The notes beneath the pieces are model-generated. The model saw only the letters and a program-made list of their open reading frames with translations. It made no database searches and was not told where the DNA came from. DNA of 7,375 nucleotides from the NCBI GenBank assembly GCA_900548705.1, contig URLF01000104.1, forward strand, positions 1-7,375, read 5' to 3'. Shown piece by piece: positions 1 to 6,517 of this stretch. How positions within the stretch are numbered: position 1 is the stretch's first letter; each line of letters starts with the position of its first letter. The DNA is from an uncultured Porphyromonadaceae bacterium. GTDB taxonomy: Bacteria > Bacteroidota > Bacteroidia > Bacteroidales > Muribaculaceae. A program made the position numbers and the translations under genes.

Positions 1-828
1 ATCCCCGGGGAGGTGATCGCCGCCATAATCAACGGTACCGAGGAGCTGCTTGAGCGTATGCGTTCGCTTGGTGTGAGCATCTACTCGACCGGTGGAGAGA
101 CCGCCGACGTGGGTGACCTTGTCAGGACTATTATCGTGGACTCGACTGTCACATGTCGCATGCGCCGCTCGGATGTCATCAACAACGCCAACATCAAGGG
201 GGGAGATGTCATCGTCGGCCTTTCCTCTTCCGGCAAAGCCACCTATGAGGAGGAATATAACGGCGGAATGGGGAGCAACGGCTTGACCTCCGCCCGCCAT
301 GACGTGTTCGCCAAGGCGGTAGGGGAGAAGTTCCCCGAGACATATGACGGCGGTATGCCTGACGAACTCGCTTACAGCGGCAAGGTGGCCCTGACCGATC
401 CGGTCGAGGGGACACCCGTTGATGCCGGTAAGCTTGTGCTGTCACCCACCCGTACCTATGCCCCCGTAATCAAGAAACTCCTTCAGGAGATGCGTCCCGC
501 AATCCACGGCATGGTGCATTGCACCGGCGGCGCACAGACAAAGGTGCTCCACTTCGTCGAAGGGAAGCATGTCATAAAGGACAACCTTTTCCCTGTGCCC
601 CCTCTCTTCGCTCTCATCCAGAAGCAGAGCGGCACCGACTGGCGCGAGATGTATAAGGTCTTCAACATGGGTCATCGTATGGAGATATATGTGTCGCCTG
701 AGGATGCCGCCAAGGTGATGGCCATCTCTGAGAGCTTTGGAATCGAGGCCCGTATTATTGGACGCGTGGAGGATGCCCCTGAAAACCGCCTGACAATCAC
801 GGGTGAGCACGGCACCTTCGAATATTGA
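1..828 (+). CDS. purM: Phosphoribosylformylglycinamidine cyclo-ligase (AIR synthetase), N-terminus cut off by window edge
   Basis: PurM closes the imidazole ring in de novo purine synthesis, converting formylglycinamidine ribonucleotide plus ATP to aminoimidazole ribonucleotide in the cytoplasm. The reading frame is open to base 1, so the gene is 5'-truncated; the GTG at 13 is an internal valine codon, not a start. 275 residues remain. Numbered from the window edge, GGETADV (31-37) matches the GGETAEMPG motif of E. coli PurM. A glycine-rich GLSSSG segment and the Bacteroidales-like EEYNGGMGSNGLTSARHD stretch follow. Next come LSPTRTYAPV, HCTGGAQTK and the C-terminal FNMGHRMEIYV block of the ATP-binding superfamily. 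About 110 N-terminal residues should lie to the left, judging from the position of the GGETA motif in E. coli PurM. The TGA at 826-828 lies inside the next gene if that gene uses its outermost start, so the two are probably cotranscribed. Identity is secure. Confidence 0.95.
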   Translation: MPGEVIAAIINGTEELLERMRSLGVSIYSTGGETADVGDLVRTIIVDSTVTCRMRRSDVINNANIKGGDVIVGLSSSGKATYEEEYNGGMGSNGLTSARHDVFAKAVGEKFPETYDGGMPDELAYSGKVALTDPVEGTPVDAGKLVLSPTRTYAPVIKKLLQEMRPAIHGMVHCTGGAQTKVLHFVEGKHVIKDNLFPVPPLFALIQKQSGTDWREMYKVFNMGHRMEIYVSPEDAAKVMAISESFGIEARIIGRVEDAPENRLTITGEHGTFEY

Positions 829-2272
829 ACCTCTTTTCCCCCGAATCTTGAAGACGTTGTCGCATAAGCTGTCACCATTGGTCGTCTTGGTGATGCTGTC
901 CCTGCTTCCATCTCTATTTGGATGTGGCGGACGCAGCAACACGGAGGCTTCCGGTGAGACCGAGACGCGGCAACATCCCCTGCCCGATACCCTCAGGGTG
1001 GCTACCCTTTACAGCCCTACTTCATATTTCCTTTACCGTGATCAGGAGATGGGATATGACTACAACCTTGTCACACAGTGGGCAGAGGAGAAAGGTATGG
1101 TGGTCAAACTCACCGTGGCCCCTTCGATGGGGCGTCTGGTCGAGATGCTCGACTCGGGTGAGATTGATTTGGCCGCATATGAGATTCCGGTAACTGCCGA
1201 ATACCGCCAGCAGGTGGTGGCCTGCGGCCCGGAATATGTCACTACCCAGGTGTTGGTGCAGCCCCTCAAGGATGGAAAACCGGAAATCACCGACGAGACC
1301 CAGCTCATAGGGCGCGATGTCTATGTCGAGGCCGGCTCCAAATATGACTACCGTCTGCGCAATCTCGACAGCGAGCTTGGCGGAGGGATAAACATCCACG
1401 AGGTTGACCGCGATACTCTGATTACCGAAGACCTCGTGGGAATGGTTTCTGACGGGACGATACCCCTGACGGTTGTCGACAGCGACATAGCCCGCATCAA
1501 CAAGACATATTACCGCGACCTGGATGTGTCGTTGCCGCTGAGTTTCCCCCAGAAAGCGTCGTGGGGTGTTGCTCCCGGCAATGAATGGCTGGCCGACTCG
1601 GTAAACGAGTGGTTTCTCCAGGAAGCCCCGAAACGCCGTCAGGCCGAACTGCTGAAAAGGTATTTCGAGTTGAGCAAGAACGGAGAGGCTGATTACAAGA
1701 CCTCCGTCTCGCTTGATTTGTCGAAAGGGATAATCTCCCAGTATGATGCTATTTTCAAGAATGCTGCAAAAAAAATCGGATGGGACTGGCGCATACTCGC
1801 CGCGGTTGGTTATGCCGAGAGCGGCTTCAACAACCATCTGGTGTCATGGGCCGGTGCGCGCGGGCTTATGCAGATAATGCCCCGCTCCGCTGTGGCCTAC
1901 GGGTTGCCGCTTGACAAAATCGAGGAACCGGGGCCAAACATCGAGGCAGCCGCGAGGATTCTCGCCGACCTTGACCGCTCCCTTTCCAAGAAAGTGCCTG
2001 ATTCTCGCGAACGTCTCAAGTTTGTCATCGCCGCGTACAATTCAGGTATCGGTCATATCTATGACGCTATTGCCCTGGCCGGGAAATATGGGCGTGACCC
2101 CCAGATATGGGATGGCAATGTGGAACAGGCGTTGCTGATGAAGGCCAACCCCGAATATTACTCAGACCCTGTGTGTCGCAACGGATATTTCGGAGGACGT
2201 CATACCGTGGCGTATGTCAGGGAGGTCAGCGGACTGCTTGAGCATTTCCGGCAAAAAGTCCGTTCTGACTGA
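803..2272 (+). CDS. mltF: MltF-like membrane-bound lytic murein transglycosylase (solute-binding domain plus SLT domain), lipoprotein
   Basis: Predicted lipid-anchored enzyme that cleaves peptidoglycan glycan strands, leaving 1,6-anhydro-N-acetylmuramic acid ends. Numbering is from the GTG at 803. A hydrophobic stretch (about 26-39) leads to the lipobox LFGC with Cys41. The residues after it (GGRSNTE) lack the acidic Bacteroidota surface-export signal, so the protein probably faces the periplasm. Residues about 60-290 resemble a family-3 extracellular solute-binding domain (LRVATLYSPTSYFLY, then MGYDYNL). Residues about 310-470 are a goose-lysozyme-type SLT domain: YAESGFNN with the probable catalytic Glu339, GLMQIMP (354-360) and AAYNSG (410-415). 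The length of 489 is close to the 518 of E. coli MltF. The start is unresolved because there is no suitable ATG. GTG803 overlaps purM by 26 bases, while TTG848 would give a tidier 25-residue signal peptide (KTLSHK n-region) and no overlap. ATG893 lies inside the signal peptide and is unlikely. The domain assignment is strong, but the ligand of the first domain is unknown. Confidence 0.9.
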   Translation: MSTAPSNIEPLFPRILKTLSHKLSPLVVLVMLSLLPSLFGCGGRSNTEASGETETRQHPLPDTLRVATLYSPTSYFLYRDQEMGYDYNLVTQWAEEKGMVVKLTVAPSMGRLVEMLDSGEIDLAAYEIPVTAEYRQQVVACGPEYVTTQVLVQPLKDGKPEITDETQLIGRDVYVEAGSKYDYRLRNLDSELGGGINIHEVDRDTLITEDLVGMVSDGTIPLTVVDSDIARINKTYYRDLDVSLPLSFPQKASWGVAPGNEWLADSVNEWFLQEAPKRRQAELLKRYFELSKNGEADYKTSVSLDLSKGIISQYDAIFKNAAKKIGWDWRILAAVGYAESGFNNHLVSWAGARGLMQIMPRSAVAYGLPLDKIEEPGPNIEAAARILADLDRSLSKKVPDSRERLKFVIAAYNSGIGHIYDAIALAGKYGRDPQIWDGNVEQALLMKANPEYYSDPVCRNGYFGGRHTVAYVREVSGLLEHFRQKVRSD

Positions 2273-2380
2273 ACCTCAGGTATGAATGCCGTGTTACCAA
2301 ATCAGGATGGTTTCAGCCCATTCCCGCATGTCACATGTCTCAAACCAAACTGTCTCTAATATAATCAAGATAAAGAAACA

Positions 2381-2941
2381 ATGAGAAAACGTTATCTTTC
2401 TGTCGCCGTTGTGCTTACGCTTCTGGCTTCTTTCACATTCACTTCGTGTATCGGATCATTCGCCCTTTCAAACAAACTTCTCAGCTGGAACAAGCAGATC
2501 GGCAACAAGTTTGTCAACGAACTTGTGTTCTTCTGTTTCTGGATTCTGCCTGTCTACGAGGTGACAGGTCTGGCTGATATCCTGGTGCTCAACTCCATCG
2601 AGTTCTGGAGCGGAAGCAACCCTGTCGCCCAGGGTCGCTCGGTGATTGACGGTGCCGATGGCCGTTACCTGGTTGACTGCGACGGCAAGGGCTACACCAT
2701 CACCTCCGAGAATGACGGTTCGGTGGTACGTCTCGACTTCGACGCCGAAGACAACTCCTGGAGCGCTTCCGCCAATGGTTCCGAGCCTGTGAAGTTTATG
2801 ACCTTCGTCGATGAGACCCACGTCGAGATGCTTACCCCCGACGGTGGCGCACAGCTGGTAGAGCTTTCCGAGCAGGGAATGATGGCTTACCGCGAGACGG
2901 TAGCTTCTTCAGCCGCAGCCGCCATGTACGCCTGCAACTGA
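2381..2941 (+). CDS. DUF3332-type lipoprotein of unknown function
   Basis: A 186-residue predicted lipoprotein. The n-region MRKRY is followed by a hydrophobic core and a lipobox-like FTSC with Cys23. No acidic export signal follows the cysteine, so a periplasmic-facing location is likely. Residues about 24-80 (GSFALSNKLLSWNKQIGNKFVNELVFF, then LPVYEVTGLADILVLNSIEFWSG) match what I recall as the conserved core of the DUF3332 family. The first half of this core is hydrophobic enough to associate with a membrane. The C-terminal half (about 85-186) is polar, rich in Asp and Gly, and reads like a small beta domain (GKGYTITSENDGSVVRLDF). The ATG follows an A-rich leader (AAGATAAAGAAACA) without a Shine-Dalgarno sequence, as is usual in Bacteroidota. 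It lies 108 bases after the transglycosylase gene, so it may be read through or have its own promoter, although I see no clear -7 element. The biochemical role is unknown. Confidence 0.85.
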   Translation: MRKRYLSVAVVLTLLASFTFTSCIGSFALSNKLLSWNKQIGNKFVNELVFFCFWILPVYEVTGLADILVLNSIEFWSGSNPVAQGRSVIDGADGRYLVDCDGKGYTITSENDGSVVRLDFDAEDNSWSASANGSEPVKFMTFVDETHVEMLTPDGGAQLVELSEQGMMAYRETVASSAAAAMYACN

Positions 2942-2995
2942 GCATCTTTCGGGAGTTGACCGGAAGGAAACATTTTTGACTTCCCGAATGTTATC

Positions 2996-3038
2996 AAGGG
3001 GAGACGCGACAGCGTGACCGGCTGTCACGTCTCCCCTT
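2996..3038 (+). terminator. Strong intergenic stem-loop, probable 3' end of the DUF3332 transcript
   Basis: An 11-bp perfect outer stem (2996-3006, AAGGGGAGACG, with 3028-3038) continues past one C/A mismatch into a 6-bp inner stem (GACAGC 3008-3013 with GCTGTC 3021-3026) and a 7-base loop. It sits 54 bases after the DUF3332 stop codon and ahead of the next promoter, which fits a terminator. No U tract follows (GCGCG comes next), so it is not a textbook intrinsic terminator. It could instead protect the 3' end of the mRNA or be a repeated genomic element. Confidence 0.55.
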
Positions 3039-3094
3039 GCGCGTCGACACAAGGAGGCAGTGATGAGGAGCGATACAGAAAAAAGACTGAATTG

Positions 3095-3127
3095 CTTGGT
3101 GAATTTAACTTAAATAGTTAACTTTGC
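3095..3127 (+). promoter_or_regulatory. Bacteroidota-type sigma-ABfr promoter for the phosphohexomutase gene
   Basis: The -7 element TAACTTTGC (3119-3127) matches the Bacteroides consensus TAnnTTTG(Y) at every fixed position. CTTG at 3095-3098 serves as the -33 element (consensus TTTG), with a 20-base spacer. Transcription would start at roughly 3131-3135, giving a leader of about 60 bases that is A/T-rich and has no Shine-Dalgarno sequence before the ATG at 3197. The heptamer TTAACTT occurs at 3105-3111 and again at 3118-3124, overlapping the -7 element; this could be chance or a small operator. Confidence 0.75.
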
Positions 3128-3196
3128 AGATATACGCCCTAACACAAAAGTTGAATACATATACAAAATCAATATCATAACACTCCACAGACAATA

Positions 3197-4945
3197 ATGG
3201 AAAACCAGGAACTCCTCAAGACAGTCAAGGAGAGAGCCCAGGTATGGCTCTCCGAACAATACGACGAGGCTACCCGCGCTGAAGTAAAGCAGATGCTCGA
3301 AGCCGAAGATCCCACCCCCCTGATTGAAGCTTTCTACCGTGACCTCGAATTCGGCACAGGTGGTCTGCGCGGTATCATGGGCCCCGGCACCAACCGTATG
3401 AACATCTACACAGTCGGAGCTGCCACACAGGGTCTGGCCAACTACCTCAAGGAGGCTTTCGCCGATCTCGACCAGATTTCGGTCGCAGTAGGCCACGATG
3501 TGCGCAACAACTCCCGCAAGTTTGCTGAAATCGTTGCCAACATCTTCTCGGCCAACGGTATCAAGGCATATCTCTTCGACAGCTTCCGTCCCACTCCCGA
3601 ACTTTCCTTCGCTATCCGCGAACTCGGTTGCCAGAGCGGCGTTAACATCACCGCCTCCCACAACCCCAAGGAATACAACGGCTACAAGGCATACTGGGCT
3701 GACGGCGCACAGATTATCGCTCCCCACGATGTCAACATCATCAACCATGTCAACGCCATCAAGTCGGTAGGCGACATCAAGTTCCAGGGCAACCCTGAAC
3801 TGATTGAAATCATCGGTGAGGATATCGACAACAAGTTCCTGGCCGCCATCAAGGAGCTTTCACTCTCCCCCGATGTTATCGAGCGTCACAAAGACCTCAA
3901 GATTGTCTACACCCCGATTCACGGTACAGGTGTTAAGCTCGTTCCCGACTCGCTCAAGAACTACGGTTTCACCAACATCATCCACGTTCCCGAACAGGAC
4001 ATCCCCTCGGGTGATTTCCCCACAGTGGAATCTCCCAACCCCGAGAACGCTTCCGCTATGGCTATGGCTGTCGCCAAGGCCAAGGAAGTTGGTGCTGACC
4101 TGGTCGTAGCCTCCGATCCCGATGCTGACCGTATCGGATGTGTGATCCGCGATACTGACGGCGAGTATGTGCTTGTCAATGGTAACCAGATTGTGCTGGT
4201 GCTTCTCAACTACCTGATGACCCGCAACGCAGAGCTTGGCAAGCTGACCGGCAACGAATATGTCGTGAAGACCATCGTGACCACCGAGACCATCAAGCGC
4301 ATCGCCGATGCCAACAACATCAAGATGTATGACTGCTACACCGGCTTCAAGTGGATTGCTTCCGTTATCCGCGACAACGAGCAGACCGCCCGCTACCTCG
4401 GCGGCGGCGAGGAGTCATACGGCTTCCTGGCCGAGACCTTCTGCCGCGACAAGGACTCTGTTTCCGCCATCTCCCTTATGGCAGAGACCCTTGCTTGGGC
4501 CAAGGAGAACGGTCTGTCGTTCATGGAGATGCTCCAGGATATCTATGTGAAATATGGTTACTCCCACGAACTTGGTATCTCCGTTGTCCGTCCCGGCAAG
4601 TCTGGTGCTGACGAGATTCAGGCCATGATGAAGAACTTCCGTGAGAATCCTCCCAAGAGCCTTGCCGGAAGCCCGGTTATCGGAATCAAGGATTACCTTA
4701 CCCTCAACCAGACCTGCCTGAAGTGCAACGAGGTTTCCAAGCTCGACTTCCCCACCACCTCAAACGTGCTTCAGTACTTCACCGAGGATGGTTCGAAGAT
4801 TTCGGTGCGTCCCTCAGGAACAGAGCCTAAAATCAAGTTCTACATCGAGGTTCGCGGCGAGATGAAGACCCGTGCCGACTATCACAAGGCCGAAGAGGCA
4901 GCCAAGGCGAAAATCGAGGCTGTCCGCAAAGACCTCGGCATCTGA
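3197..4945 (+). CDS. Alpha-D-phosphohexomutase (phosphoglucomutase/phosphomannomutase)
   Basis: Cytoplasmic enzyme that interconverts hexose 1-phosphates and 6-phosphates (glucose and/or mannose), linking glycolysis to glycan and nucleotide-sugar synthesis. All four family motifs are present in the expected order over 582 residues. TASHNP carries the phosphorylated Ser154. DPDADR (307-312) is the Mg2+ loop with Asp307, Asp309 and Asp311. GEES (404-407) is the sugar-binding loop, and RPSGTEP (538-544) is the C-terminal phosphate-binding loop. The length fits the long PgcA-like PGM/PMM subgroup rather than the 450-residue GlmM or AlgC types. Sequence alone does not settle the preference for glucose or mannose, so I give no symbol. 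The ATG at 3197 is preceded by a good promoter. The gene ends in tandem in-frame stops, TGA then TAA (4943-4948). It is probably monocistronic, flanked by the stem-loop upstream and the palindrome downstream. Confidence 0.95.
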   Translation: MENQELLKTVKERAQVWLSEQYDEATRAEVKQMLEAEDPTPLIEAFYRDLEFGTGGLRGIMGPGTNRMNIYTVGAATQGLANYLKEAFADLDQISVAVGHDVRNNSRKFAEIVANIFSANGIKAYLFDSFRPTPELSFAIRELGCQSGVNITASHNPKEYNGYKAYWADGAQIIAPHDVNIINHVNAIKSVGDIKFQGNPELIEIIGEDIDNKFLAAIKELSLSPDVIERHKDLKIVYTPIHGTGVKLVPDSLKNYGFTNIIHVPEQDIPSGDFPTVESPNPENASAMAMAVAKAKEVGADLVVASDPDADRIGCVIRDTDGEYVLVNGNQIVLVLLNYLMTRNAELGKLTGNEYVVKTIVTTETIKRIADANNIKMYDCYTGFKWIASVIRDNEQTARYLGGGEESYGFLAETFCRDKDSVSAISLMAETLAWAKENGLSFMEMLQDIYVKYGYSHELGISVVRPGKSGADEIQAMMKNFRENPPKSLAGSPVIGIKDYLTLNQTCLKCNEVSKLDFPTTSNVLQYFTEDGSKISVRPSGTEPKIKFYIEVRGEMKTRADYHKAEEAAKAKIEAVRKDLGI

Positions 4946-4958
4946 TAATCCGATATAT

Positions 4959-4982
4959 GACGGCGGCATAAATGCCGCTGTC
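4959..4982. repeat. Small inverted repeat just upstream of the large palindrome
   Basis: GCGGCAT (4963-4969) and ATGCCGC (4972-4978) form a 7-bp stem around AA. One G-T pair and three more pairs (GAC 4959-4961 with GTC 4980-4982) extend it to 11 pairs. Its last three bases are also the first three of the left arm of the 48-base palindrome, so the full forms of the two hairpins cannot coexist in one RNA. It may be an accessory part of the phosphohexomutase terminator, or chance. Confidence 0.4.
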
Positions 4983-5027
4983 AAACGAAAAGGGACATCG
5001 CATATGCGATGTCCCTTTTCGTTTGAC
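4980..5027. terminator. Perfect 48-base palindrome, probable bidirectional terminator between converging genes
   Basis: Bases 4980-5003 are the exact reverse complement of 5004-5027 (centre GCATATGC). In RNA this folds into a hairpin of over 20 bp with a tetraloop-sized turn. Each strand has AAAAGGGACATCGC on the 5' side and a TTTT run near the 3' base of the stem. It lies 34 bases after the phosphohexomutase TGA and 10 bases after the stop codon of thiD on the other strand. This is the expected place for a shared terminator of converging transcripts. The symmetry is directly visible; the terminator role is inferred. Confidence 0.8.
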
Positions 5028-5037
5028 GCTTGACTGG

Positions 5038-5847
5038 TCACTTCCACAAGGCGTGGAAATGGTTGACAGGGCCGTGGCCGTGGCCGATGGTGTATTCCGC
5101 ACCGGCGAGAATCGCCGCCGAGATGTAATCCTTGGCCAGGCGGCAGGCCTCCGGGAGGTTATGTCCAAGGGCGAGATATGAGGCTATGGCCGAAGAGAGG
5201 GTGCAGCCTGTGCCGTGGGTGTTGACGGTGGCTATTTTCGGCGACTCCATATAGTGGATAGTGTCGGTTTCGGCGTCATACAGGATATCGGTCAGGGTGT
5301 CGGTGTCGAGATGTCCGGCTTTGAGGAACACCGATACCTTCCTGCCTTGTGACAGCTGACGGGCAGCCTCCGGCAACTCTTCGTTTGAAGATAGTTTTCT
5401 CCCGAGGAGAATCTCAGCTTCGGGAATGTTGGGGGTGATTACCCGGGCGAACGGAACAAGCTCGTCGCGCAACGTGGCGATGGCATCCTCGCGTAGCAAA
5501 GGGTCGCCGGAGGTGGCCACCATCACCGGGTCGAGGACAATATTCCTGACCGGGTAGGCGCGCAGGGTGTCGCGTACCGCGAGGATAAGCTCCGCGCTGT
5601 GGAGCATCCCGATTTTGATTGCGTCGGCCCCGATATCGTCGAGACATGAACGTATCTGGCCTGTGACGAAATCCACCGGGACGGGATGCACTCCGGTTAC
5701 TCCGACGGTGTTCTCATCCACGACAGCCACAACGGCGGTCATTCCGTAGCAACCCAGTGCCGAGAAGGTCTTGAGGTCGGCTTGCAGTCCGGCTCCTCCG
5801 CTTGGGTCGCTCCCGGCTATCGAGAGGCAACGGCGATAGCTCTTCAT
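5038..5847 (-). CDS. thiD: Hydroxymethylpyrimidine/phosphomethylpyrimidine kinase
   Basis: ThiD phosphorylates 4-amino-5-hydroxymethyl-2-methylpyrimidine (HMP) to HMP-P and then HMP-PP, the pyrimidine donor for thiamin phosphate synthase. The ribokinase-fold protein has 269 residues, close to the 266 of E. coli ThiD. AGSDPSGGAGLQADLKTFSALG (11-32) is the N-terminal signature. KIGML, LDPVMVATSGDPLL and TPNIPEAE follow. HGTGCTLSSA contains the catalytic anion-hole Cys215. The C-terminal GHGHGPVNHFHALW also matches E. coli. I chose the ATG at 5847-5845 because the protein then begins MKSYRRCLSIAGSDP, as family members do, and because it overlaps the tenA TGA as ATGA, a classic translational-coupling arrangement. 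An in-frame upstream ATG at 5907 would run inside tenA and add 20 residues unlike the family. The HMP-contacting Gln44 of E. coli is Glu45 here. Last gene of the operon in this window. Confidence 0.95.
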   Translation of the reverse strand: MKSYRRCLSIAGSDPSGGAGLQADLKTFSALGCYGMTAVVAVVDENTVGVTGVHPVPVDFVTGQIRSCLDDIGADAIKIGMLHSAELILAVRDTLRAYPVRNIVLDPVMVATSGDPLLREDAIATLRDELVPFARVITPNIPEAEILLGRKLSSNEELPEAARQLSQGRKVSVFLKAGHLDTDTLTDILYDAETDTIHYMESPKIATVNTHGTGCTLSSAIASYLALGHNLPEACRLAKDYISAAILAGAEYTIGHGHGPVNHFHALWK

Positions 5848-6491
5848 ATCTTCCAGCCCTCCCCGCTGTATGCGCTCTCCCAGAACATCCATTCCATACG
5901 GGTGCAAGTCACATAGATGTCGGTCATCGCCGCGCGTAGCTGTGCTGACCCGTTTTCGGCCAATCGGTCGCTGATTTCGATGGCGCGGGTGTTTGACTTG
6001 TCAAACCAGGGGTTGTCATAGGTGTCAATCCATTTCTGGTAAGGATTCCCTTCTGCCGCGTTGGCTTTGATATATTTCCCTACCTCGTGGTAGACCCAGA
6101 AGCAGGGGAGGATGGCTGCGGCGGCAACCTCAACAGGTGCGGTGGCCTGGGCCGACAGGATAGAGCAGTAGAGCAGACAGGCAGGACTTTTGACTACCTT
6201 GCTCATGTCTGTGTCGGCGAGATATGATTTGTGCATCTCCTCCTCCACGGCGACCCCGTCTTTGGCAAAGTCGAGAAACGAGGCTACCTGGTCGATTTCG
6301 GGAAGCCGCGACGCGATGTTGGCCAGCACGCGTGAGTAGTTCTCGATATAGAGCGCGTCTTGCTGGAGATAGCGGTTGAATACCTCGCGTGGGAGAGTTC
6401 CGGCGATAAGTTCCTTGATGAATGGGAGTTCAAGGATAGCGTTGTAGAGGGGCAGAGCGGCCTGCCATGCCTCCTGGCTCCATTTTGTCAT
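5844..6491 (-). CDS. tenA: TenA family aminopyrimidine aminohydrolase (thiaminase II)
   Basis: TenA hydrolyses aminopyrimidine breakdown products of thiamin (aminomethyl-HMP to HMP) and can cleave thiamin itself, feeding HMP to ThiD. The predicted 215-residue all-helical cytoplasmic protein has the family's active-site landmarks. Asp45 lies in YLQQDALYIENY. The catalytic Cys130 lies in LPCFWVYHEVG, which places it in the Cys-containing TenA_C class rather than TenA_E. Glu200 lies in the C-terminal MEWMFWESAY. The frame is open upstream to 6689, but those extra residues overlap thiF and are Arg/Pro-rich. The ATG at 6491-6489, giving MTKWSQEAWQ, is the natural start. It lies 26 bases after the thiF stop without an obvious Shine-Dalgarno sequence. 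Its stop overlaps the thiD start, so the salvage enzyme and the kinase using its product are translationally linked. Confidence 0.93.
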   Translation of the reverse strand: MTKWSQEAWQAALPLYNAILELPFIKELIAGTLPREVFNRYLQQDALYIENYSRVLANIASRLPEIDQVASFLDFAKDGVAVEEEMHKSYLADTDMSKVVKSPACLLYCSILSAQATAPVEVAAAAILPCFWVYHEVGKYIKANAAEGNPYQKWIDTYDNPWFDKSNTRAIEISDRLAENGSAQLRAAMTDIYVTCTRMEWMFWESAYSGEGWKI

Positions 6492-6517
6492 ATTCGGGAG
6501 TTGTTTGTGGGTTATGT

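Noticed and set aside
1022..1837. 271-codon open frame on the minus strand
   Set aside because: It lies wholly antisense to the transglycosylase gene, shows no recognisable domain, and reflects codon bias of the real gene. The long minus-strand frames at 3110-3748 and 442-942 are rejected on the same grounds.
2328..2338. CATGTCACATG small inverted repeat before the DUF3332 gene
   Set aside because: Five-base arms are too short to support an operator or terminator without other evidence.
3051..3113. AAGGAGG followed by a 16-codon frame (ATG at 3063, TAA at 3111-3113)
   Set aside because: It ends inside the promoter region, upstream of the predicted transcription start, and Bacteroidota rarely rely on Shine-Dalgarno sequences. 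Probably chance; conservation of the peptide in relatives would be needed.
5848..5907. 20-residue upstream extension of thiD
   Set aside because: It lies inside the conserved 3' end of tenA and is unlike ThiD N-termini. The ATGA overlap start fits both genes.
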